From: Acidimicrobiaceae bacterium
GTDB lineage: Bacteria > Actinomycetota > Acidimicrobiia > Acidimicrobiales > Ilumatobacteraceae
NCBI GenBank assembly: GCA_947450115.1
Contig: CANFUE010000007.1
Coordinates: forward strand, 22,129-86,128
DNA: 64,000 bases
Direction of reading: 5' to 3'
The position numbers were made by a program, and so were the translations under genes. How positions within the stretch are numbered: the stretch's first letter is position 1; each line of letters begins with the position of its first letter. This document shows, one piece after another, positions 8,837 through 16,752 of this stretch. The notes beneath the pieces are model-generated. The model was not told where the DNA came from, ran no database searches, and saw nothing but the letters and a program-made list of their open reading frames with translations.

Positions 8837-10114
8837 ATGACCGATACTGCAACGAACTCTTTTGACGACTTTCCGCCGCACTCTCACACTCCGGGAAGTG
8901 CTCGCGCAGCGTTAGCATCTCCGCGTTTTCGCCTGATGTTCACAGGGGCGTTCCTGTCGAACATTGGTACATGGATGCAAAATGTGGTTCTTCCTGCATA
9001 CATCTACCACCGTACGGGAAAAGCTTCGCTCGTTGGCCTGCTTGTTTTTGCACAACTTGGCCCACTCCTTGTTCTTTCCATTCCCGCTGGAGTGATTGCC
9101 GACAAATTTGATCGTCGGAAGTGGCTTGTATGCACGCAATCGGTGCAGTTGTTTTTCTCACTCATGCTGTTCCCACTTGCCGCCAATGACTCTGCCATTT
9201 GGTTGCTCTTTCTCATGCAATTTGGCGTAGGAGTGGGAAATGCATTGAACGCTCCTGCTTGGTCTGCCTCACTTCCCACCCTTGTTCCACCACAAGATCT
9301 CTCTGGCGCCATTGCACTCAACTCAACAATCATTAATGGGTCACGGGTGATTGGCCCCATCATTGTTGCAATACTTTCTGCCTGGGGAATCACTACTTCA
9401 CAGATTTTTCTCATTAATGCTGTTACCTACCTCTTTGTTATTGCGGCACTGCTGCGAGTTCACCTACCAGTCCTGCAAAGCATTGCTTCCGAACCAGGCT
9501 GGCGACAGTTCACTGCCGGGCTGAAAATTGCGCGCGAGCGAACGGAAATTAATCGTCTTCTCATTTCGCTTGCCACTTTTTCGTTTCTCTCTTTGCCCTA
9601 TGTCGGGCTTTTCCCCGCCGTTGCTTCGCTCAACTTCGGCATCGATGAAGGTGCTCCTGTTTATAAATGGCTCTATGCAACATGGGGCTTGGGTGCTGCG
9701 TTAGGTGGCCTCGCAATTGGCACTCTTTTTGTCAAAGCCGACAAACGAAAAATTATTCAATTCGGGTTTGCATCATTTGCTGTATGTCTGTTTTTCTTCG
9801 CTATTGCGCGCACACCAATTCAAGCATTCATCGTTGGCTTCTTCCTGGGAATTGCGTACTTCGGAACAACCACTTCAATGATGACCATTTTGCAATCGCG
9901 CTTAGCCCCTAACGAACGGGGTCGCGTCATGGCGCTGTGGTTCATGGCTTTTGGTGGAACAGTGCCACTGGGAAACCTCGTGTTTGGCCCCATTATCGAC
10001 CATTTCGGCGCCCGTTGGGTTCTTGCAGGTGGCGCTATTTGGGCCCTTGTGCTTGCCTGGTGGTGCAATATTCAATCTATTGATGAACGCAGCAACTCAA
10101 GATCCGAGAAGTAA
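8837..10114 (+). CDS. MFS transporter (EntS-like/MFS_3 group)
   Basis: Polytopic inner-membrane protein of 425 residues with about 12 predicted helices. The N-terminal motif LFxGxFLSNIGTWMQ-like and the loop between helices 2 and 3 (ADKFDRRKW) mark the EntS-like exporter group. It follows the LLM oxidoreductase by 18 bases with no clear ribosome site. Its end overlaps the convergent murF end by 18 bases. A second protein of the same group lies at 52132-53349. The transported compound is unknown; export of a product or toxin of the P450/LLM enzymes is possible. Confidence 0.85.
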   Translation: MTDTATNSFDDFPPHSHTPGSARAALASPRFRLMFTGAFLSNIGTWMQNVVLPAYIYHRTGKASLVGLLVFAQLGPLLVLSIPAGVIADKFDRRKWLVCTQSVQLFFSLMLFPLAANDSAIWLLFLMQFGVGVGNALNAPAWSASLPTLVPPQDLSGAIALNSTIINGSRVIGPIIVAILSAWGITTSQIFLINAVTYLFVIAALLRVHLPVLQSIASEPGWRQFTAGLKIARERTEINRLLISLATFSFLSLPYVGLFPAVASLNFGIDEGAPVYKWLYATWGLGAALGGLAIGTLFVKADKRKIIQFGFASFAVCLFFFAIARTPIQAFIVGFFLGIAYFGTTTSMMTILQSRLAPNERGRVMALWFMAFGGTVPLGNLVFGPIIDHFGARWVLAGGAIWALVLAWWCNIQSIDERSNSRSEK

Positions 10115-11425
10115 CTGAGTAACTGCCTCTAAGCCCGCAACACGCGAGCCCTTCAAGAGAATTGCGGTGTTTGCAGTACGCTTGCGCAGAAGTTCATACA
10201 CCTCTTCATACGACTCACTGCAGGTCAAACCATACAGAGGGGTACGAAACGCAATCACTTCAATGCCAAGGTCGTCAGCCAACTGAGTAATTTTTCGATG
10301 TTGCTCTTCTGCTTCAGAGATTTCCGCCATTACACCGAGCACCGCAATGCGATGATTAGCCGTCATGCTTGCCAAGGTGCGCAATGCCGCCGACATTGAG
10401 GTTGGGCTTGCATTGTATGAATCATCAAGCAACACGCCATCTGCTAGCGCATGCATTTGCATTCTCATCGGCGACATTTCTGTAGATTCAACTGCCCGCA
10501 GCGCATCTGCCACCGCAACACCGCATAATGCCCCCACCAAAATGGCTGCTGCTGCATTACTTGCCATATGGCTACCTGGCACAGACAACGTGCAACTTCC
10601 GTTTCCCCATTGCGAAGAGACGTGGAATGAAGCGCAGCCTTCACCATTGATGACGAGATGGGAAATGCGCATATCGGCATCTGGTGACACCCCATACGTG
10701 TACGTAATAGCTTGAGTTTTATTGCGCATCGCCACAACACGGGCATCGTCGGCATTCAGCACAGCGAAACCAGTAGCAGGCAGCGCTTCAACAAGCTCAC
10801 TCTTTGCTCGGGCAACACCTTCCACTCCCCCCACGCGTTCGCTATGCGACTCTCCGACTGCAGTAATTACTCCTATATGGGGTTGCACCAGCTCGGCGAG
10901 TCGCGCAATTTCCCCAAAGCCACGCATCCCCATTTCCACTACCAGCGCTTCACTGACATCTGGCGCACTCAACAGTGTCACCGGAACGCCCTGATCGTTA
11001 TTCAACGATTTCTCACTGGCCCCAATGGAAAACTTTGTTCGCAGTACTGCCGCAATGAAATCTTTCGTCGAAGTTTTTCCTACTGACCCGGTAATTCCAA
11101 TGATGCGCTCAGATGCTGTTGCTTCCATACGCATACGAGCCCACTTGCCCAGGGTGGTGAGCGCAACAGCAGTATCACCCACCACAATTTGTGGAACATC
11201 ACAACCCTGCACCTCACGCGACACCACAACTGCAGCGGCCCCCGCATTGACGGCATCGAGCACAAAATCGTGTCCGTCGCGTTGCGCAATAATGGCAAAA
11301 AAGAGATTCCCAGGCCGCACTTGTCGAGAGTCGTACGACACATCGTGAGCAACGGCAGCGTTATTGACTTCACCGACAATGGAGGCGTGTAATACACCTG
11401 CAACTTCGGCAAGAGGAATACGCAT
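10097..11425 (-). CDS. murF: UDP-N-acetylmuramoyl-tripeptide--D-alanyl-D-alanine ligase
   Basis: Cytoplasmic Mur ligase that adds D-Ala-D-Ala to the UDP-MurNAc-tripeptide in peptidoglycan synthesis. In its 442 residues the ATP loop GITGSVGKTSTKDF is seen about a quarter of the way in, and the MurF signature DDSYNASPTSM near residue 335. The N-terminal domain has the MurE/MurF-type stretch SYDSRQVRPGNLFFA. The length is normal. It is divergent from ddl, whose product is the MurF substrate, with about 83 bases between the starts. The two genes sit apart from the classical division and cell-wall cluster. Confidence 0.93.
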   Translation of the reverse strand: MRIPLAEVAGVLHASIVGEVNNAAVAHDVSYDSRQVRPGNLFFAIIAQRDGHDFVLDAVNAGAAAVVVSREVQGCDVPQIVVGDTAVALTTLGKWARMRMEATASERIIGITGSVGKTSTKDFIAAVLRTKFSIGASEKSLNNDQGVPVTLLSAPDVSEALVVEMGMRGFGEIARLAELVQPHIGVITAVGESHSERVGGVEGVARAKSELVEALPATGFAVLNADDARVVAMRNKTQAITYTYGVSPDADMRISHLVINGEGCASFHVSSQWGNGSCTLSVPGSHMASNAAAAILVGALCGVAVADALRAVESTEMSPMRMQMHALADGVLLDDSYNASPTSMSAALRTLASMTANHRIAVLGVMAEISEAEEQHRKITQLADDLGIEVIAFRTPLYGLTCSESYEEVYELLRKRTANTAILLKGSRVAGLEAVTQLLLGS

Positions 11426-11508
11426 ACCCCAAAGATACTGCTCAGCGAGAAGAGAAGTCGTGAGTGCGGAAAATGTCTCGCAACGCGTGTACCGTCGGGG
11501 GAAGAAAT

Positions 11509-12558
11509 ATGAACGCTCACAGCCGCATCCCTCTCGTTGTTCTCTTTGGTGGTGAATCTGCAGAGCATGACGTCAGTTGCGTCACTGCAGCGCACGTTAT
11601 TGCAGCAGCCAATGCAGAGAAATACGACATCACCACCATCGGTATCAGCCGAGCAGGCAATTGGAATCTTGTCACTCCTACTAGCGATGATCTGGCCACG
11701 GGTCGTTTATCTGCTGTGGGAACACCAACAAACTTGCACATCGCAACATCACACCTCTCTCAATGCGTTGTGTTACCGCTGTTACATGGCCCACTCGGAG
11801 AAGACGGAACTGTGCAAGGAATGCTTGAACTTGCCAACATTGCCTACGTCGGTTCTGGTGTTTTATCGAGTGCAGTGTGCATGGACAAAATTGCGAGCAA
11901 GCAAATTCTGCAACACCACCATGTTGAACAACCATCCTTTGTCGCTCTCCGCGACGGTCAATGCACACCGGCCGACATCGATGCGGCAATTGATCAACTT
12001 GGCTTTCCCATTTTTGTTAAGCCCGCCAATATGGGTTCTTCGGTTGGAGTGAGCAAAGTTGCTCACCGTGAAGATTTCATGACCGCATTGCAATTGGCAT
12101 TTCAATACGATGAATGGGCAATCTGCGAAGAGTTCATAGCGGGAAGAGAAATTGAAGTTGCCGTATTGGGAAATATGGAACCCATTGCATCTGTCCCTGG
12201 CGAAATTGTTCCCGCTGGCGAGTTCTACGACTACAACGAAAAATACGTCAATAACACAGCCACCTTGCATATTCCGGCGTTGCTCACCCCAGAACATTCA
12301 CATGAAGTACGTGAAAAAGCGCTCAAAATCTACAAAGCCTTGCGTTGTGACGGCCTTGCCCGCGTCGACTTTTTCTTCGAAGAGTCAACCTCGCGCTTCT
12401 TATGTAACGAAGTGAACACCATTCCGGGGTTCACCCCCATATCGATGTACCCAAAACTCTGGGAACAAACCGGAATCTCTTACAGCGACCTCATTGATCG
12501 ACTCATTGATCTTGCTTTCGAACGCCATGCTCGTCAACGTCGACATACCAGCCACTAA
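11509..12558 (+). CDS. ddl: D-alanine--D-alanine ligase
   Basis: ATP-grasp enzyme joining two D-alanines for peptidoglycan. The ATG at 11509 is preceded by a purine-rich site (GGGGGAAG), giving 349 residues. Visible are the N-terminal LFGGESAEHDVS, the ATP-grasp FVKPANMGSSVGVSK, the EEFIAGREIEVAVLG segment and the metal-binding CNEVNTIPGFTPISMYP near residue 310. The tail ISYSDLIDRLIDLA is typical of Ddl. It is divergent from murF and converges on the TetR gene, overlapping it by four bases. Confidence 0.93.
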   Translation: MNAHSRIPLVVLFGGESAEHDVSCVTAAHVIAAANAEKYDITTIGISRAGNWNLVTPTSDDLATGRLSAVGTPTNLHIATSHLSQCVVLPLLHGPLGEDGTVQGMLELANIAYVGSGVLSSAVCMDKIASKQILQHHHVEQPSFVALRDGQCTPADIDAAIDQLGFPIFVKPANMGSSVGVSKVAHREDFMTALQLAFQYDEWAICEEFIAGREIEVAVLGNMEPIASVPGEIVPAGEFYDYNEKYVNNTATLHIPALLTPEHSHEVREKALKIYKALRCDGLARVDFFFEESTSRFLCNEVNTIPGFTPISMYPKLWEQTGISYSDLIDRLIDLAFERHARQRRHTSH

Positions 12559-13163
12559 GGAGTAAGCGCAGCACGCAAAAAGTGCAGCAGCTCTCGACGA
12601 AGAGTTCGCAGTGCGGCTGTTGTTGGTTGCCACCCCACAGCGCGCAGTGCCACTGGCTCTGTTGCCACCCCCACCACGGTGGAGTACACAAAGGCCAACA
12701 GCAAATGTGGGTCGGCCCGTCGTAGTCGCCCCTCATCCATTTCTTTTTCCACATAGCTTGCTGCCATATTGATGAGTGGAGATACTTTGTCGATGAGCGC
12801 ATCGCTGAGTGCAGGCGGCAAACGATTGAGTTCACGAATGAGGCCAAGCAATGCCGGACGGCGAATGGCTGGGCGAAACACCGCAGTCACCGTGGCTTCG
12901 ATGCGTGCGAATCCATGTGGTGCCGATCGAATCGCCGCCCCGATTTCCAACACCAGTTCATCAGCAACACGTTGCATGACGGCAATGACCAATTCCTCTT
13001 TGGTAACGAACCAATAGAGCACGGTTTGTTTCGCCACCCCCACAGCGCGGGCAATGTCGTCAAGGCTCGTTGCGTCGACCCCGCCCGACCCGAAGAGGTC
13101 GAGGGCAGTATCAAGAATGCGTTCCCGCGTGGGTTGTGCATGTTTTTTGCGGATTTCCGACAT
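12555..13163 (-). CDS. TetR-family transcriptional regulator
   Basis: A 202-residue one-domain repressor. The N-terminal helix-turn-helix covers residues about 12-58 (RERILDTALDLFGSGGVDATS, then IARAVGVAKQTVLYWF). The remainder is a helical ligand domain without recognisable ligand motif. It is divergent from the four-gene operon starting near 13226. A perfect palindrome lies between the two (13185-13204), so it very likely represses that operon and possibly itself. Ligands of TetR proteins next to acyl-lipid genes are often acyl-CoAs; that is only an expectation here. Confidence 0.9.
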   Translation of the reverse strand: MSEIRKKHAQPTRERILDTALDLFGSGGVDATSLDDIARAVGVAKQTVLYWFVTKEELVIAVMQRVADELVLEIGAAIRSAPHGFARIEATVTAVFRPAIRRPALLGLIRELNRLPPALSDALIDKVSPLINMAASYVEKEMDEGRLRRADPHLLLAFVYSTVVGVATEPVALRAVGWQPTTAALRTLRRELLHFLRAALTP

Positions 13164-13184
13164 ATTTTCCCGATTTCCCGTTCG

Positions 13185-13204
13185 CCTCTACCAAATGGTA
13201 GAGG
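13185..13204. promoter_or_regulatory. probable TetR operator, perfect inverted repeat
   Basis: CCTCTACCA, two A bases, then TGGTAGAGG: nine-base arms match without mismatch. It lies in the 62-base gap between the TetR start (13163) and the operon start (13226). Size and position fit a TetR dimer site controlling both directions. Confidence 0.75.
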
Positions 13205-13225
13205 AATGTGCTAGAAAAGTCTCGC

Positions 13226-15565
13226 ATGATTGCTGAATCTCTCTCGGGCCGCAAGATCGCCATCACTGGATCCACCGGATTCGTTGGTACGGCCTTGGTG
13301 GAGCGCCTCCTACGTAGCGCTCCAGGCTGCGAGCTCTTTCTCATCATTCGTGGTGGTCGCCGCGGAGCAGCATCGCGAGTGAAGCGTGAAATCTTAAGCA
13401 ACGACGCATTCGACCGCTTGCGCGACATGCATGCATCAAGCACAGCATCATTTGATGCGATGACCGCACGGCGTGTACACGCACTTGATGGTGATATTTC
13501 TGTTGATGGCTTATCGCTTAATGAAACCGACCGAGCCCTACTTGCCTCTTGCGACATTGTTATTCACTCTGCGGCAGCAGTTTCATTTGACTCGCCACTC
13601 GACTCTGCTGTGGAAGTCAACCTCTTAGGCCCAACACGTCTTGCAGCGCTACTCAATGAACTCCACCCGAGTGGCACCAATATGCCACACCTTGTTGCAG
13701 TGAGTACATGTTATGTAGCAGGCAACAGGCGCGGAACAGCTCCTGAGCAACTGGTATCGGAAGGCCCTTTCGATATTGGGCTCAGTTGGAAAGCAGAAGT
13801 GGCTTCGGCGCGGCGCTTGCGTAGCGACGTAGAAGCAGCAAGTCGCACACCAAAAGTTCTGGAAGGTTTCCGCAAGGGTGCACGCCGCGAACTCGGCGCA
13901 GCCGGCGCTCCAGCACTTGCAGCAAAAACAGAACAACTACGTGAGCGTTGGGTGAGTAGTGAGCTTGTTCAAGCAGGTCGTTCGCGCGCAGCAAGCGTGG
14001 GTTGGCCCGATGCTTATGCCTTCACCAAAGCTCTTGGCGAACAAGCCCTCACGGAAACAAAAGGTGCGCTTCCCGTCAACATTGTGCGCCCCTCCATTAT
14101 TGAGTCGGCAGTTCTTGAACCCAAGCCGGGCTGGATTCGTGGCTTTCGCATGGCAGAGCCCGTCATCATTTCCTATGCACGAGGGCTCTTGCGTGAATTT
14201 CCTGGCGTACCAGAAGGCACCGTTGACGTCATTCCGGTTGACCTTGTAGTTGCTGCAATCGTTGCTGTTGCCGCAGCAGGGCCAGAGAAGTCTCCGTACA
14301 TCACACAAGTTGCTTCGGGCAGCACGAACCCATTGCGCTACAGCGACTTGGTGAACAATGTGCGCGACTGGTTTACCGAGCACCCAATTTACGACGCAGA
14401 AGGGCAACCAATCGTTGTTCCCGATTGGCGCTTTCCGGGTCGCGGACGTGTGCAGCAACAGTTGTCGCGTGCAAAAACAGCAATTACACAAGGCGAACGA
14501 GTGTTGCAGGCGCTCCCCTTGCGCGGCGCACAAGCTGCATGGTCGGCGAAACTCGACGAAAAGCGCATTGAAGTAGAGCGCGCACTGGAATATGTAGAGC
14601 TCTACGGTTTGTACACCGAGTGCGAAGCCATTTACAGCATCGACAACTTACTGTCGTTGTGGGATCAACTCGATCAAAAAGATCAACAAGATTTTTGTTT
14701 CGACCCGCGCGTAGTGAATTGGGATCACTATGTCAAAGAAGTGCACCTTCCTTCAGTGGTCGACCATGCTCGCGTCAAAATGACCCCAGGGAAAACAAAA
14801 ACCGACCGAGCAGTACGTTTGCGGGCGAATGTGCTTTCACCCGATCGTAAAGTTGCGGCATTCGACCTTGAAAATACTCTCATTGCGTCAAACGTTGTTG
14901 AAAGCTACTCATGGCTCGCAACGCGACACCTCAACAATGCAGAACGTGCGCGCTATTTCCTGCGCACCATGAAAGAAGCCCCCACACTTCTCTCAATGGA
15001 CCGCAAAGACCGCAGCGACTTCCTGCGCTACTTCTATCGTCGCTACGAAGATGCACCAGTAGACCAAATTGCCATAGACACTCAACAAATGATGACCGAC
15101 ATCATTATTGCCAAATCGTTTCCTGCCGCAATTCGTCGTGTGCGCGAGCATCGGGCACTTGGCCATAAAACAATTCTCATCACTGGTGCACTCACCTTCA
15201 ATGTTGAAGGCTTGCGACCACTCTTCGATGAAATCGTCGGAGCAGAAATGTCAATTCGCCCCGATGGCACCTACAGCGGGCAACTCACCAAAGCCCCACC
15301 TACTGGGGAAACGCGTGCTCAGGTGCTTGCCGACTATTGCGCGTCACTTGGTGTGCACCTCGATGACTGCGTGGCTTACGCCGACTCCACATCTGATCTT
15401 CCCCTCCTTGAAGCAGTCGGGCATCCCGTTGCAGTGAACCCCGAGACTCGCCTTGCATCTATTGCCCGCAAACGCGGTTGGCTCGTGGAAGATTGGGCCA
15501 AGGCTGCTGGTGCACCGAAACGCATTTTGCCTTTCGCCCCACTCATGAATGAGCGCCAGCGATGA
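13226..15565 (+). CDS. fusion: SDR/acyl-CoA-reductase-like domain plus HAD-IB hydrolase-like domain
   Basis: A 779-residue two-domain protein (from ATG 13226; a GTG at 13208 is an alternative). Residues about 10-400 are an extended SDR of the male-sterility/fatty-acyl-CoA-reductase type, with nucleotide loop GSTGFVG (15-21) and the active-site pair Tyr264/Lys268 in DAYAFTKALGEQ. Residues about 540-765 are a HAD-superfamily IB domain with motif I FDLENTL (Asp547, Glu549), motif II near ILITGAL, and motif IV in YADSTSDLPLL. Motif I has Glu where HAD phosphatases usually have Asp. It is the first gene of a four-gene operon, with its stop overlapping the next start by four bases. A possible role is reduction of an acyl-thioester plus removal of a phosphate; the substrate is unknown. 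Confidence 0.85.
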   Translation: MIAESLSGRKIAITGSTGFVGTALVERLLRSAPGCELFLIIRGGRRGAASRVKREILSNDAFDRLRDMHASSTASFDAMTARRVHALDGDISVDGLSLNETDRALLASCDIVIHSAAAVSFDSPLDSAVEVNLLGPTRLAALLNELHPSGTNMPHLVAVSTCYVAGNRRGTAPEQLVSEGPFDIGLSWKAEVASARRLRSDVEAASRTPKVLEGFRKGARRELGAAGAPALAAKTEQLRERWVSSELVQAGRSRAASVGWPDAYAFTKALGEQALTETKGALPVNIVRPSIIESAVLEPKPGWIRGFRMAEPVIISYARGLLREFPGVPEGTVDVIPVDLVVAAIVAVAAAGPEKSPYITQVASGSTNPLRYSDLVNNVRDWFTEHPIYDAEGQPIVVPDWRFPGRGRVQQQLSRAKTAITQGERVLQALPLRGAQAAWSAKLDEKRIEVERALEYVELYGLYTECEAIYSIDNLLSLWDQLDQKDQQDFCFDPRVVNWDHYVKEVHLPSVVDHARVKMTPGKTKTDRAVRLRANVLSPDRKVAAFDLENTLIASNVVESYSWLATRHLNNAERARYFLRTMKEAPTLLSMDRKDRSDFLRYFYRRYEDAPVDQIAIDTQQMMTDIIIAKSFPAAIRRVREHRALGHKTILITGALTFNVEGLRPLFDEIVGAEMSIRPDGTYSGQLTKAPPTGETRAQVLADYCASLGVHLDDCVAYADSTSDLPLLEAVGHPVAVNPETRLASIARKRGWLVEDWAKAAGAPKRILPFAPLMNERQR

Positions 15566-16752
15566 AAGCACTTCGCGTAGATCGCAGCACCGGCCGCTTC
15601 ATGTTGGCTCGTTTGGTGTCGGGCATCGACACCGGTACCGCTGCAAAAATTGGACCGCTCACGCTCACCAACTGTGAACCACCCGAACTGGTGAACAATG
15701 AATGGCAACGCGTACACCCACTGCTCACCGGCATTTGCGGCAGCGACCTTGCCACTGTGGAAGGTCATGCATCGGCCTACTTCGAACATTGGGTGAGTTT
15801 TCCTTTCGTACCTGGGCATGAAATTGTTGGCACGCTCGATAGCGGCGAGCGCGTCGTCATCGAGCCCGTACTTGGACATGCTGCACGCGGTGCGGAGCTT
15901 CCCTTCCCCGATGCAGCACCAGGAGATGGTGACGACTACGCACATTTGGCAATGCCGCCATTAGAGCCCGGTATTCAAATTGGCTTTTGCAATTCCACCG
16001 GCGGCGGTTGGGCAACAGAACTCATTGCCCATGCATCACAAATTCACACCATCGCAAGCGATATGCCCGATGAACGTGCAGTTCTTGTAGAACCCGTTGC
16101 TGGCGGCATTCACGCTGCACTTTTAGCAATATCGCATGCAAGCAAAACAGAAGCCCCACTCTTTGCTGTGCTCGGTGCAGGCACCATGGGCCTCAGTGCA
16201 ATTGCCGCTCTCCGCAAATACTCCCCACAAGCAACCATCATCGTTGGCGCTCGCTACCCGGCTCAAATGCGCATCGCGAAAACTTTTGGCGCAACTTCCG
16301 TTGTGAAGCCTGACGAACTGATGCGCGCTGTGCGCCACGCCGCAGGGTGCCATGTAGTTGGCGATTATCTTTCCTCAGGCGCGCATGTCACTATCGACGC
16401 TGTGGGCAACAGCAACAGCATTGCATTGTCGCTACGCATGACACGCCCACGTGGACGCATTGTTCTGATGGGAATGCCAAGCGAAGTCACCACCGACCTC
16501 ACTGGTTTGTGGCACCGTGAAACACAACTGATGGGTGCTTACACGTACGGCACAGAAACATTGCCCAACGGAACCAAGAAGCGCACATTTCTCATGGCTA
16601 TTGAATTGGCTAATGAAATACGTGCTGAACAAATGCTCTCGGCTACCTACCCGTTATCTGAATATCAACAAGCACTGCGCCATGCCTCTGAGGCAGGCGC
16701 GCGAGGAGCCATCAAGGTGGCCTTCGATATGCGACAGGAGAAATTGCGCTAA
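15562..16752 (+). CDS. medium-chain dehydrogenase/reductase (zinc alcohol dehydrogenase-like) lacking structural zinc cysteines
   Basis: A 396-residue MDR protein. Catalytic-zinc ligands look present: Cys59 in GICGSD and His86-Glu87 in VPGHEIVG. A Rossmann loop VLGAGTMG lies near residue 215. The lobe that normally carries four cysteines for structural zinc is replaced by an insertion without any cysteine (about residues 101-135, rich in Asp, Gly and Pro). The ATG overlaps the previous stop (ATGA) and its stop overlaps the next start (TAATG), so it is tightly coupled in the operon. It probably oxidises an alcohol or sugar-alcohol group or does the reverse; the substrate is unknown. Confidence 0.85.
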   Translation: MKALRVDRSTGRFMLARLVSGIDTGTAAKIGPLTLTNCEPPELVNNEWQRVHPLLTGICGSDLATVEGHASAYFEHWVSFPFVPGHEIVGTLDSGERVVIEPVLGHAARGAELPFPDAAPGDGDDYAHLAMPPLEPGIQIGFCNSTGGGWATELIAHASQIHTIASDMPDERAVLVEPVAGGIHAALLAISHASKTEAPLFAVLGAGTMGLSAIAALRKYSPQATIIVGARYPAQMRIAKTFGATSVVKPDELMRAVRHAAGCHVVGDYLSSGAHVTIDAVGNSNSIALSLRMTRPRGRIVLMGMPSEVTTDLTGLWHRETQLMGAYTYGTETLPNGTKKRTFLMAIELANEIRAEQMLSATYPLSEYQQALRHASEAGARGAIKVAFDMRQEKLR

